From Roseiarcus sp031367195 (GTDB taxonomy: Bacteria; Pseudomonadota; Alphaproteobacteria; Rhizobiales; Beijerinckiaceae): a stretch of DNA of 7,987 nt. The stretch's first letter is position 1, and each line of letters opens with the position of its first letter. The notes under the pieces are model-generated. The model saw nothing but the letters and a program-made list of their open reading frames with translations. It did no database searches and was not told where the DNA came from. Where the stretch lies: NCBI GenBank assembly GCA_031367195.1, contig JANLPL010000117.1, positions 1-7,987 of the forward strand, in the 5' to 3' direction. A program made the translations under genes and the position numbers. Below, one piece after another: positions 1 to 6,090 of this stretch.

Positions 1-281
1 TCGAGCGCGGCGAGCGCATTGCGGTCCCACGCGGGACCGTGCAGCTTAGGCGCCCCCGCACGATAAAGCTCCAGGGCGCCGAGCGCGCCTTCGTCGAACG
101 CATCAATCGCAGGATCGTCCGCTGAGAGCCCAAACAATAGCGTCACCGCCGCGTCGCCGGGTTCGGCGCGACCGAGCGGATGGACGTAGGCGCCGCCTTC
201 CACCAGCGCGCGCACCTCCTCGACGGGCGCGGCGACCAACCGCTCCAGCCAGGGATGACGTATCCTCGCGATCGCTCCCAT
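1..281 (-). CDS. Hypothetical protein, N-terminal 93 residues (runs off window)
   Basis: An open frame starts at the ATG whose first base is 281 and stays open to the window edge, giving 93 codons without a stop; the 3' end is missing. The start begins one base after the TAA stop of the upstream gene (283-285), so translation is probably coupled to it. The visible protein begins MGAIARIRHPWLERLV and is rich in Ala, Leu and Glu. It has no signal peptide, membrane segment or catalytic motif that I recognise. The run around residues 14-32 (LVAAPVEEVRALVEGGAYV) looks helical. I do not recognise the family. The frame is supported by strong coupling and lack of stops in GC-rich sequence, which is moderate evidence because GC-rich frames are often open by chance. 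Confidence 0.7.
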   Translation of the reverse strand, partial: MGAIARIRHPWLERLVAAPVEEVRALVEGGAYVHPLGRAEPGDAAVTLLFGLSADDPAIDAFDEGALGALELYRAGAPKLHGPAWDRNALAAL

Positions 282-282
282 G

Positions 283-1221
283 TTAGTCGTCCACTTCGCC
301 CGACATATAGGCCCCGAGATCGGCGCGGCCCGAAGCGCTTCGCAACCGGTCCAGATGCGTGTCGCGCGCCGCCGAAAGACGTACGGGCGGCAAAGGCCCG
401 ACGAGTTGCCCGGCGCGAACCAGATGTTCGGCGCGATAGCTTATCCGAACGTGAAGAAGTTCGCGAATCGACGCCAGGGCGCGGCCAGCTTCGCTCAGAT
501 CGACGGCGAAACTCGACGCCAAACCCGCCGGCGATGGAAAGAAATGCGGACTCCCGGGCGCTTCCAAAACCGTGGGATAAGCGAACGCTCGCTCGGCGCC
601 GCCGGTTTTCAAGCGCTCCCATTCGCTCAATACGTCGCTGACCTTGTATTCCAGCAGGACGAAGGACTGCCGCTCCCCCGGAGCGGGCGAAAAATGTCCG
701 AGTCCGAGGCGGTTGCGCAGACGCATCAGCCAATCCGTCGCTTTGAGGTCATCCGCGACTTCGGATTTGAAGGCGACGAACGAAGGGCGCGCTCCGGGGT
801 AAACCTTCCATTGTTCGGCAAGGACCGCTTTCAACGCTTCGTCCGGGGAGCGCGGCTGCAATGCTTGATGCAGCGTCTCAAAGTCGCAGCCGGCGCCGAC
901 CAGGATTTCGTCCACACGTTCGAGCCGGATCAATTTCTCGTTCGGTTCGATTTCGGCGCCATAAAGCGCCAAAGAATTTATCGCGCGAAAGGTCGTCGGA
1001 ATATGCGTGTGGCGGGCACCCTGAACTTCGGTCTTGAAGTAATCGCTTTGCAATTTCCGAATTGAGATCGTTGCTGCGTCAAATCCCTCGAAATCGGTGC
1101 GTCGCATCTCGGTGACTCGTTCTTCGAAGACAAAGTTGTCCGCCAAGGCGCGATCGGCGGAGCTTCGCGAATTTCTTAACGTAGTCAGTTTCTGAGCCAA
1201 GTGTTCGCTTGAAAATTGCAT
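283..1221 (-). CDS. Hypothetical protein, 312 aa, first gene of a two-gene unit
   Basis: I chose the ATG at 1221 because a GAGGA ribosome-binding site (1227-1231) lies five bases upstream. The frame extends to a TTG at 1272, but that start has no comparable site. The product begins MQFSSEHLAQKLTTLRNSRSS and is soluble by inspection, with no signal peptide or membrane helix. The N-terminal third is mixed and charged. Around residues 159-171 there is a basic stretch, WLMRLRNRLGLGH, and the C-terminal region from about residue 240 is rich in Ala, Leu and Arg with several probable helices (SEAGRALASIRELLHV). I recognise no fold, nucleotide-binding loop, nuclease motif or metal-binding pattern. 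The 5' part, about 1000-1240, has more A and T than the metabolic genes, which may hint at a separate origin. The gene is probably co-transcribed with the downstream partial gene. Confidence 0.78.
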   Translation of the reverse strand: MQFSSEHLAQKLTTLRNSRSSADRALADNFVFEERVTEMRRTDFEGFDAATISIRKLQSDYFKTEVQGARHTHIPTTFRAINSLALYGAEIEPNEKLIRLERVDEILVGAGCDFETLHQALQPRSPDEALKAVLAEQWKVYPGARPSFVAFKSEVADDLKATDWLMRLRNRLGLGHFSPAPGERQSFVLLEYKVSDVLSEWERLKTGGAERAFAYPTVLEAPGSPHFFPSPAGLASSFAVDLSEAGRALASIRELLHVRISYRAEHLVRAGQLVGPLPPVRLSAARDTHLDRLRSASGRADLGAYMSGEVDD

Positions 1222-1226
1222 AAACG

Positions 1227-1231
1227 TCCTC
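1227..1231 (-). promoter_or_regulatory. Ribosome-binding site GAGGA deciding the start of the 312-aa gene
   Basis: The minus strand reads GAGGACGTTTATG, a good Shine-Dalgarno match with five bases before the ATG at 1221. It argues against the upstream TTG at 1272 as the start. Confidence 0.75.
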
Positions 1232-1283
1232 AAATTGAAAGCGAACCAAGCCCTGCAATTCGACTCTCGCAAGCGATGCGCCA

Positions 1284-1320
1284 GCCCTAGCAGGGCGCTC
1301 CCAATGCTTTGCGCCCTAGC
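1284..1320 (-). promoter_or_regulatory. Leader segment with competing hairpins
   Basis: This lies in the leader of the anonymous operon, between 63 and 99 bases upstream of its start. GCCCTAGC occurs twice (1284-1291 and 1313-1320). AGGGCGC at 1292-1298 can pair with GCGCCCT at 1311-1317 (7 bp, 12-base loop), while AGGGC at 1292-1296 can instead pair with GCCCT at 1284-1288 (5 bp, loop AGC). The two pairings share the same central segment and exclude each other. No U-run follows on the transcript, so this is not a classical terminator. Function is inference; chance is possible in GC-rich DNA. Confidence 0.3.
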
Positions 1321-1335
1321 TTCGGCTTACCTGCA

Positions 1336-1364
1336 ATCGTTGCGCAATTCCGCGTCGTTGACAA
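1336..1364 (-). promoter_or_regulatory. Possible promoter of the anonymous two-gene operon
   Basis: On the minus strand TTGTCA (1359-1364) is followed after 17 bases by AACGAT (1336-1341). The first hexamer matches the sigma-70 -35 consensus at five of six positions; the second matches the -10 at only three. Spacing is ideal and the location, about 115 bases upstream of the 312-aa gene, is plausible. The weak -10 keeps confidence low. Confidence 0.25.
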
Positions 1365-1445
1365 GCTTTTCACAATTGTCGTGTCTGGATCACCGGGCAC
1401 GATGTCCACTTCAAGGTCGTCGCCTGTGCGCGGCTTCTGCACCGC

Positions 1446-3377
1446 TCACCCCACCCGCAAAATCACCGCCCCCTGTTCCACCGTATCGCCCACTTTCGGC
1501 CCGGCCAAGGTCACCCGCCCCGCAAGCGGCGCGGTCAGCGCGTGTTCCATCTTCATCGCCTCCAGCACGGCGAGACGCTGGCCTGGCTGTACCTCGTCCC
1601 CTTCCGCCACAGCGAGCGCGATCAGCCGGCCGTGCATCGGCGCGATCACGGCGCCGTCGGTGGCGCCTGCCCGCGCCCCGTCGCCTTCGTCGGCGGAGGC
1701 GACGGCGACGGCGGTCTGGCGGCCGCCGTTCATCACCAGCACGCCGTCTTCAACCGCGAGCACGGTCGGCGGAAACGCGGCGGCGGGCGCGGCGCGGCCG
1801 TCGGCGAAGGCGATCTCCTGCCCGTCCGCGCGCACGATGGCGACGAAGCGCTCGGCCTTGCCGTTGACCTGCGCCTCGAAGGGCACGCGGCGCGGGCCCA
1901 TCAACTCGAATACGTCCGTGACCGACCACGGATCGCCGTCGGCGGCGGGCGCGGGCGCGGCCAGGATTTGCGGCAGCAGCGCCGCGACGCCCGCGAGCGC
2001 TGCGCAGGCGTCGGCGGGTTGCGGCGTCGCGCCGAGCCGTTCCAGATTGGCGTCGATGAAGCCGGTGTCATGCACGCCGGCCTGGAACTCCGGCGCTGAT
2101 ATCAAAGCGCGCAGGAAGGCGATGTTGGTCTTCGGCCCCAGCGCCACTGCGTTGGCGAGCGCCGCATCGAGCTTGGCCAGCGCCTCGTCGCGCGTCTCGG
2201 CGTGGGCGATCAGCTTGGCGATCAGCGAATCATAATGCGGCGAAATCTCGTCGCCTTCCTCCACGCCGGAATCGACCCGCACCCCTTCGAGCCGCAAAGC
2301 GCGCAGGCGGCCGGGCGAGGGGAGGAAGCCGGTCTCGGGATCTTCGGCGTTGACGCGCGCCTCGACCGCCGCGCCGCGGGGCACGATTTCCTCTTGGCGC
2401 AACGGCAACTTCTCGCCCGCCGCGACGCGCAACTGCCATTCCACGAGATCGAGCCCAAGCAGCGCCTCGGTGACGGGGTGCTCGACTTGCAGCCGCGTGT
2501 TCATCTCCAAAAAGAAGAAGCAGTCGCGCCCGAGGCCCTTGCTGGCGTCGACGATGAATTCGACCGTGCCCGCCCCGACATAGCCGACCGATTTGGCCGC
2601 CGCGACCGCCGCATCCGTCATCGCGCGCCGGGTCGGCGCGGGCAGGCCCGGCGCCGGGCTCTCCTCGATCAGCTTTTGCCGCCGGCGTTGCAGCGAGCAA
2701 TCGCGCTCGTAGAGGTGAACGACATTGCCGTGGGTATCGCCAAAAATCTGCACCTCGATGTGGCGCGGCGCTAGTATCAACTTCTCGATCAGCACGCGGG
2801 AATCGCCGAACGCGGCCTGCGCCTCGCGCTGCGCGGATTCCAGCGCGGTTTCGAACTCGACGTGGTTGTCGACGCGGCGGATGCCACGCCCGCCGCCGCC
2901 CGCGATCGCCTTGATGAGGACGGGATAGCCGACCTGATAGGCGCGTTCCTTGAGGAATTTCGGCGTCTGGTTGTCGCCATGATAGCCCGGCAGCACCGGC
3001 GCGCCCGTGCGCGCCATCAGCGCCTTGGCGGTGCTTTTGAGACCCATCGCCCGCATCGCCTCAGGCGAAGGCCCGACGAAGACGATGCCCTCCAGCGCGC
3101 AATATTCGGCGAAGTCAGCGTTCTCGCTCAGGAAGCCATAGCCGGGATGCAGCGCCTCGGCGCCGGCCGCCTTCGCGGCGGCGACGATGGCGGCCGCGTC
3201 GAGATAGCTCGGCGTCTCCACAGTTTCGTCGGCGATCCGCGTGAACAGCGCGCCGCGATCAGTGGGCGTATGCAGCGCGATGGTCTTCAGGCCCATCCGA
3301 CGCGCGGTCGCGATGATGCGGCAAGCAATCTCGCCGCGATTGGCGATCAGCACGTTGGCGAACAGGCGAGCCTCCAT
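1446..3377 (-). CDS. Acyl-CoA carboxylase alpha subunit (biotin carboxylase plus biotin carrier; methylcrotonyl/propionyl type)
   Basis: The 643-residue product carboxylates its own biotin with ATP and bicarbonate, then passes the carboxyl group to a partner carboxyltransferase. The N-terminal biotin carboxylase domain (about 1-450) starts with LIANRGEIACR and has the ATP-grasp glycine loop GGGGRGIRR (160-168) preceded by Lys156. It also has RRRQKLIEE (231-239), EMNTRLQVEH (291-300) and Arg341 in RVNAEDPE, matching the E. coli AccC active-site set. The C-terminal carrier domain contains LEAMKMEH, with Lys609 as the biotinylated residue. Length and architecture fit MccA or PccA, which are usually 650-680 aa; the carrier's KMEHALTAP leans to the methylcrotonyl type. 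The usual APMPG of the carrier reads APMHG (His582). No carboxyltransferase beta gene is next to it. The start lacks a clear ribosome-binding site, but the family's N-terminus fits it. It lies 28 bases downstream of the acylphosphatase gene, so the two are probably co-transcribed. Confidence 0.93.
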   Translation of the reverse strand: MEARLFANVLIANRGEIACRIIATARRMGLKTIALHTPTDRGALFTRIADETVETPSYLDAAAIVAAAKAAGAEALHPGYGFLSENADFAEYCALEGIVFVGPSPEAMRAMGLKSTAKALMARTGAPVLPGYHGDNQTPKFLKERAYQVGYPVLIKAIAGGGGRGIRRVDNHVEFETALESAQREAQAAFGDSRVLIEKLILAPRHIEVQIFGDTHGNVVHLYERDCSLQRRRQKLIEESPAPGLPAPTRRAMTDAAVAAAKSVGYVGAGTVEFIVDASKGLGRDCFFFLEMNTRLQVEHPVTEALLGLDLVEWQLRVAAGEKLPLRQEEIVPRGAAVEARVNAEDPETGFLPSPGRLRALRLEGVRVDSGVEEGDEISPHYDSLIAKLIAHAETRDEALAKLDAALANAVALGPKTNIAFLRALISAPEFQAGVHDTGFIDANLERLGATPQPADACAALAGVAALLPQILAAPAPAADGDPWSVTDVFELMGPRRVPFEAQVNGKAERFVAIVRADGQEIAFADGRAAPAAAFPPTVLAVEDGVLVMNGGRQTAVAVASADEGDGARAGATDGAVIAPMHGRLIALAVAEGDEVQPGQRLAVLEAMKMEHALTAPLAGRVTLAGPKVGDTVEQGAVILRVG

Positions 3378-3405
3378 ATCAGGGCAATGGTCTGGGATTA
3401 CAGGG

Positions 3406-3690
3406 CTACAGCGTCGCCGTCACGAAAAACCCGCTCTGCGCCGCCGCCGCGCCGCGCGCGACGATTGCGAGACCGCTTACATGGCCATGCGGCGGTCCAC
3501 GGCGAAGATCGGCCAGCATCGCCTCCAGCGAGGCGGGAACGCCGACCAGCCGCGCCTCGACGGTTCCATCTGAACGGTTGCGCACGAAGCCGGCCACGCC
3601 GCGCCGTTCGGCCGCTCGGCGCGCGAATTCGCGGTAGCCGACGCCCTGCACGCTGCCGGAGACGATCACCTCGGCGAATTCGACCTCCAT
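3406..3690 (-). CDS. acyP: Acylphosphatase
   Basis: This 94-residue protein matches the usual length of the small alpha/beta acylphosphatases, which hydrolyse the carboxyl-phosphate bond of acyl phosphates in the cytoplasm. The signature SGSVQGVGYREFARR (residues 11-25) carries the phosphate-binding loop and the catalytic Arg20. GFVRNRSDGTVEA (34-46) carries the catalytic Asn38. The ATG at 3690 is preceded by GAGGG with a short three-base gap; longer upstream extensions of this frame have no family similarity, so I reject them. The stop is 28 bases before the carboxylase subunit gene. Known in vitro substrates of the family include acetyl and carbamoyl phosphate; the true substrate here is unknown. 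Carboxyphosphate, the intermediate of the neighbouring biotin carboxylase, is chemically an acyl phosphate, but a link is speculation. Confidence 0.93.
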   Translation of the reverse strand: MEVEFAEVIVSGSVQGVGYREFARRAAERRGVAGFVRNRSDGTVEARLVGVPASLEAMLADLRRGPPHGHVSGLAIVARGAAAAQSGFFVTATL

Positions 3691-3756
3691 CGGCCCTCGT
3701 TTGTCTGGGATCGGCGGGGAAATCGCGCCCCCACGTCGTAGTCGAGCCGCCCCGCA

Positions 3757-3795
3757 CCCTTGCCCTCTCCCCGCTCTGCGGGGCGAGGGCAAGGG
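3757..3795. repeat. Near-perfect 39-bp GC-rich palindrome (REP-like)
   Basis: Two 18-base arms (3757-3774 and 3778-3795) are complementary except for one position, around a TCT loop. The core is CCCTCTCCCCGC / GCGGGGCGAGGG. It lies in the 157-bp gap between the dihydroorotase-like gene and acyP, 53 bases past the stop of the former. No T-run follows on either strand, so a Rho-independent terminator is unlikely. Similar CCCTCTCCCCGC palindromes are scattered in many alphaproteobacterial genomes; that family assignment is from memory. It could stabilise the upstream mRNA end or damp readthrough. Confidence 0.8.
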
Positions 3796-3847
3796 CGAGG
3801 GGACGGCAAGCCGGGCGTCACGCAGCGCCCGCCAAGCGCGCGCGAGC

Positions 3848-5161
3848 TCACGCGAACCGCACAGCCTGCCCGCCGCCATCCGCGAGCAGTTCGCCCTCCC
3901 ACATCGCCCGAACGCCGCGCACCACCGTGCCGACGGGCCAGCCGGTGACGGTCTTGCCGTCATAGGGCGTCCAGCGGCTGCGCGAGGCGATCCAGCTATC
4001 GCTGATCGTCATTCGGCGTTTGAGATCGACCACAGTGAGGTCGGCGTCGTAGCCGACAGCGATCCGGCCCTTGCAAGTGACGCCGAACAACCGCTGCGGG
4101 CCGGCGCTGGTAAGATCGACCAAGCGAGCGAGGCTCAACCGCCCCGCCGCGACATGATCGAGCATGATCGGCACCAGCGTCTGCACGCCGGTCATGCCGG
4201 AGGGGCTGTCGGGGTAAGGCTTCGCCTTCTCCTCCAGCGTATGGGGCGCGTGATCGGAGCCCAGGACGTCGACGATCCCCTGCGCGATCCCGCGCCAGAC
4301 GCCGTCGCGGTGTTCGGGGCCGCGCACCGGCGGATTCATCTGCAATTTGGTCCCCAGCCGCGCGTAATCCTCGCTCGACAGCGTCAGGTGATGCGGCGTC
4401 GCCTCGCAGCTCGCGACATCCTTGGCCTGCGCCAAGAACTCGATCTCCTCCCGTGTCGAGATATGCAGCACATGCACCTGCGCGCGGGCCTCGCGCGCCA
4501 GCCGCACGAGGCGCTGGGTGCAGGTCAGCGCGGCGATTGCGTCGCGCCAGACCGGGTGCGAGGCGGGATCGCCGGGGATGCGCTCGCCCTTGCGGGCGTT
4601 GAGCCGCGCCTCGTCCTCGCTGTGGAACGCTGCGCGGCGGCGAACGCGTTTCAGGATTTCCCTGACGCCGGCATCGTCGGCCACCAGCAGCGAGCCGGTC
4701 GAGGAACCCATGAACACCTTGATCCCCGCCGCGCCCGGCAGCCGCTCCAGTTCGGGCAGGTCGGCGACATTCTCGTGCGTGCCTCCGACCCAGAACGCGT
4801 AATCGCAGGCCATCCGGCCGCGCGCGCGCGCGAGCTTGTCCTCCAGCGCGGCCGCGCTGGTGGTCTGCGGGTTGGTGTTGGGCATTTCGAACACCGCCGT
4901 CACGCCGCCCATCACGGCCGCGCGGGCGCCGGTGGCCAGATCCTCCTTGTGGGTGAGCCCCGGCTCGCGGAAATGCACTTGGGCGTCGATCACGCCGGGC
5001 AGGATGTGCAGGCCGAGGCAATCGACGCGTTCGCCCGCGGAGCTTCGCGCGAGATCGCCGATCTCGGCGATGCGGCCGTCGCGCACGCCGATGTCGCGTA
5101 GGCCGGTCCCGTCCTGATTGACGACGATGGCGCCGGCGAAGACGACGTCGAACGAGGCCAT
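3848..5161 (-). CDS. Dihydroorotase-like cyclic amidohydrolase (class I, Rhizobiales subfamily)
   Basis: This 437-residue amidohydrolase has the class I dihydroorotase layout and is expected to open a cyclic amide, such as dihydroorotate in pyrimidine synthesis. The metal site is recognisable: DAQVHFREPG (59-68), Lys148 in GIKVFMGSSTG as the probable carbamylated lysine, His180 in AFHSEDE, His233 in HVLHIST, and Asp303 in GSDHAPHT. ATPHHL (254-259) and LQMNPPVR (273-280) are further family blocks. The HxH pair of the metal site reads QxH, with Gln61 in place of His. I chose the ATG at 5161 because AAGGAG lies five bases upstream; the GTG at 5167 overlaps that site. From memory, Rhizobiales proteins called dihydroorotase share this QVHFREPG, so it may be a distinct, possibly non-PyrC, group. 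It is divergent from ygfZ, 67 bases away. Confidence 0.9.
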   Translation of the reverse strand: MASFDVVFAGAIVVNQDGTGLRDIGVRDGRIAEIGDLARSSAGERVDCLGLHILPGVIDAQVHFREPGLTHKEDLATGARAAVMGGVTAVFEMPNTNPQTTSAAALEDKLARARGRMACDYAFWVGGTHENVADLPELERLPGAAGIKVFMGSSTGSLLVADDAGVREILKRVRRRAAFHSEDEARLNARKGERIPGDPASHPVWRDAIAALTCTQRLVRLAREARAQVHVLHISTREEIEFLAQAKDVASCEATPHHLTLSSEDYARLGTKLQMNPPVRGPEHRDGVWRGIAQGIVDVLGSDHAPHTLEEKAKPYPDSPSGMTGVQTLVPIMLDHVAAGRLSLARLVDLTSAGPQRLFGVTCKGRIAVGYDADLTVVDLKRRMTISDSWIASRSRWTPYDGKTVTGWPVGTVVRGVRAMWEGELLADGGGQAVRFA

Positions 5162-5166
5162 GAACA

Positions 5167-5172
5167 CTCCTT
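5167..5172 (-). promoter_or_regulatory. Ribosome-binding site AAGGAG of the dihydroorotase-like gene
   Basis: The minus strand reads AAGGAGTGTTCATG, five bases before the ATG at 5161. This decides the start, since the upstream GTG (5165-5167) overlaps the site. Confidence 0.75.
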
Positions 5173-5228
5173 GCCTGCGGCGGTTTTCGGCTTACCTCTA
5201 TCACGGACATGGCCAAAGGGCGGATGGA

Positions 5229-6014
5229 ATGGTTTTGCTTTGGGACAGAGGCGTCGTGCGGGTCGCCGGCCGGGACGCGGGAACCCTGTTGCAGGGGCTG
5301 CTGACCAACGACGTGCTGAAACTGGTCGCGGGACAATCGCGTTACGCCGCCCTGTTGAGCCCGCAAGGCAAGATCCTGTTCGATTTTATCGTTTTTCGCA
5401 TCGCAGAGGACGAATTTCTGCTCGACGCGCCGGCGGCCAGGACCGCCGAACTGGCCAAGCGGCTCGGCTTCTACAAGCTGCGCGCCGAAGCTGACATCGC
5501 CGACGTCAGCGCGGACTGGGCGGTGGTCGGCCAGGCCGACGGGGCGCCGGCGGACCCGCGCGCCGAGGCGCTTGGCGGGCGCGGGCTCGTTCCCCGCACG
5601 ATAGCCCCTGCGCCCGACGCCGCGGCCCTTGCGGCCTATGAGACGGCGCGCATCGCGGCCGGCGTGCCCGAGGGCGGGCGCGATTTCACCTATGGCGAGA
5701 TCTTCCCGCACGACGCCAATTTGGACCTGCTCAATGGCGTCGATTTCGCCAAGGGCTGCTATGTCGGCCAGGAAGTCGTGTCGCGGATGAAGCATCGCGG
5801 CGAGGTCCGCAAGCGAATAGCCCGCGTGGCGCTTGATGGCCCGGCCCCGGCGACCGGCTCCCCGGTGCTCGACGGCGATTTACCCGTTGGCGCGTTGGGA
5901 ACCGCGGCGGGGTCACAGGGGTTGGCCCTGTTGCGTCTCGACCGGGTCGAAGCGGCCGAACAGGTCGGTCGGCCACTGAGCGTGCAGGGCGTTCGCGTTT
6001 CCCGAGTTTTGTGA
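5229..6014 (+). CDS. ygfZ: Folate-binding YgfZ protein (tRNA-modifying / Fe-S cluster repair factor)
   Basis: The 261-residue product is related to the T protein of glycine cleavage. YgfZ proteins bind tetrahydrofolate and support the repair of some Fe-S enzymes, including the MiaB tRNA methylthiolase, in the cytoplasm. The family signature KGCYVGQE is at 175-182, with the key Cys177, followed by VVSRMKHRG (183-191). The N-terminal block (LLTNDVLKLVAGQSRYAALL, 24-43) and GKILFDF (47-53) are typical of the fold. I chose the ATG at 5229, since the protein then begins MVLLWDRGVVRVAGRDA like relatives. The longer frame (in-frame ATG at 5160) would overlap the start of the divergent gene. The ribosome-binding site is weak. 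The stop is TGA at 6012-6014. A divergent dihydroorotase-like neighbour is, from memory, common in Rhizobiales. Confidence 0.92.
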   Translation: MVLLWDRGVVRVAGRDAGTLLQGLLTNDVLKLVAGQSRYAALLSPQGKILFDFIVFRIAEDEFLLDAPAARTAELAKRLGFYKLRAEADIADVSADWAVVGQADGAPADPRAEALGGRGLVPRTIAPAPDAAALAAYETARIAAGVPEGGRDFTYGEIFPHDANLDLLNGVDFAKGCYVGQEVVSRMKHRGEVRKRIARVALDGPAPATGSPVLDGDLPVGALGTAAGSQGLALLRLDRVEAAEQVGRPLSVQGVRVSRVL

Positions 6015-6022
6015 GCAAAAAT

Positions 6023-6053
6023 TTGCGCGCTATGAGCGCGCCGGTTCTATAGA
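6023..6053 (+). promoter_or_regulatory. Possible promoter of the exported-protein gene
   Basis: TTGCGC (6023-6028) and TATAGA (6048-6053) lie upstream of the ATG at 6091, with a 19-base spacer that is two longer than ideal. The -10 is 37 bases from the start codon, a normal distance. The arms of the hairpin at 6025-6041 overlap the -35. Weak evidence. Confidence 0.3.
6025..6041. repeat. Small perfect inverted repeat downstream of ygfZ
   Basis: GCGCGCT (6025-6031) and AGCGCGC (6035-6041) form a 7-bp stem with loop ATG, 11 bases after the ygfZ stop. On the plus strand no T-run follows, so it is a poor terminator of ygfZ. On the minus strand it is followed by AAATTTTT, but there is no minus-strand gene nearby to end. 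It may simply be chance in GC-rich DNA. Confidence 0.45.
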
Positions 6054-6090
6054 CGCGAGGCCGCATCGCGGCGAATCATCGGGGGTATCC

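Noticed and set aside
1222..1272. TTG start at 1272 for the 312-aa gene
   Set aside because: No ribosome-binding site precedes the TTG, while GAGGA stands at the right distance from the ATG at 1221.
3757..3795. Rho-independent terminator at the palindrome
   Set aside because: The stem is strong but no T-run follows on either strand.
3691..3963. N-terminal extension of the acylphosphatase frame to 3963
   Set aside because: The extension has no family similarity, overlaps the palindrome and the end of the amidohydrolase gene, and the 94-aa product matches the family length.
5118..5228. Longer N-terminus for ygfZ, starting upstream of 5229
   Set aside because: It would overlap the start and ribosome-binding site of the divergent gene, and the added residues are not like the family; the product from 5229 begins like YgfZ relatives.
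5162..5228. Bidirectional promoter between the amidohydrolase-like gene and ygfZ
   Set aside because: A promoter for each direction is expected in this 67-bp gap, but the hexamers I could find (TTGGCC with TAAGCC on the minus strand; TTGCCT with TATCAC on the plus strand) fit poorly or are wrongly spaced.
3996..5795. Long minus-strand open frame of 599 codons across the amidohydrolase and ygfZ genes
   Set aside because: It is out of frame with both genes, covers them on shared bases and gives Arg-rich low-complexity protein, which is usual for shadow frames in GC-rich DNA.
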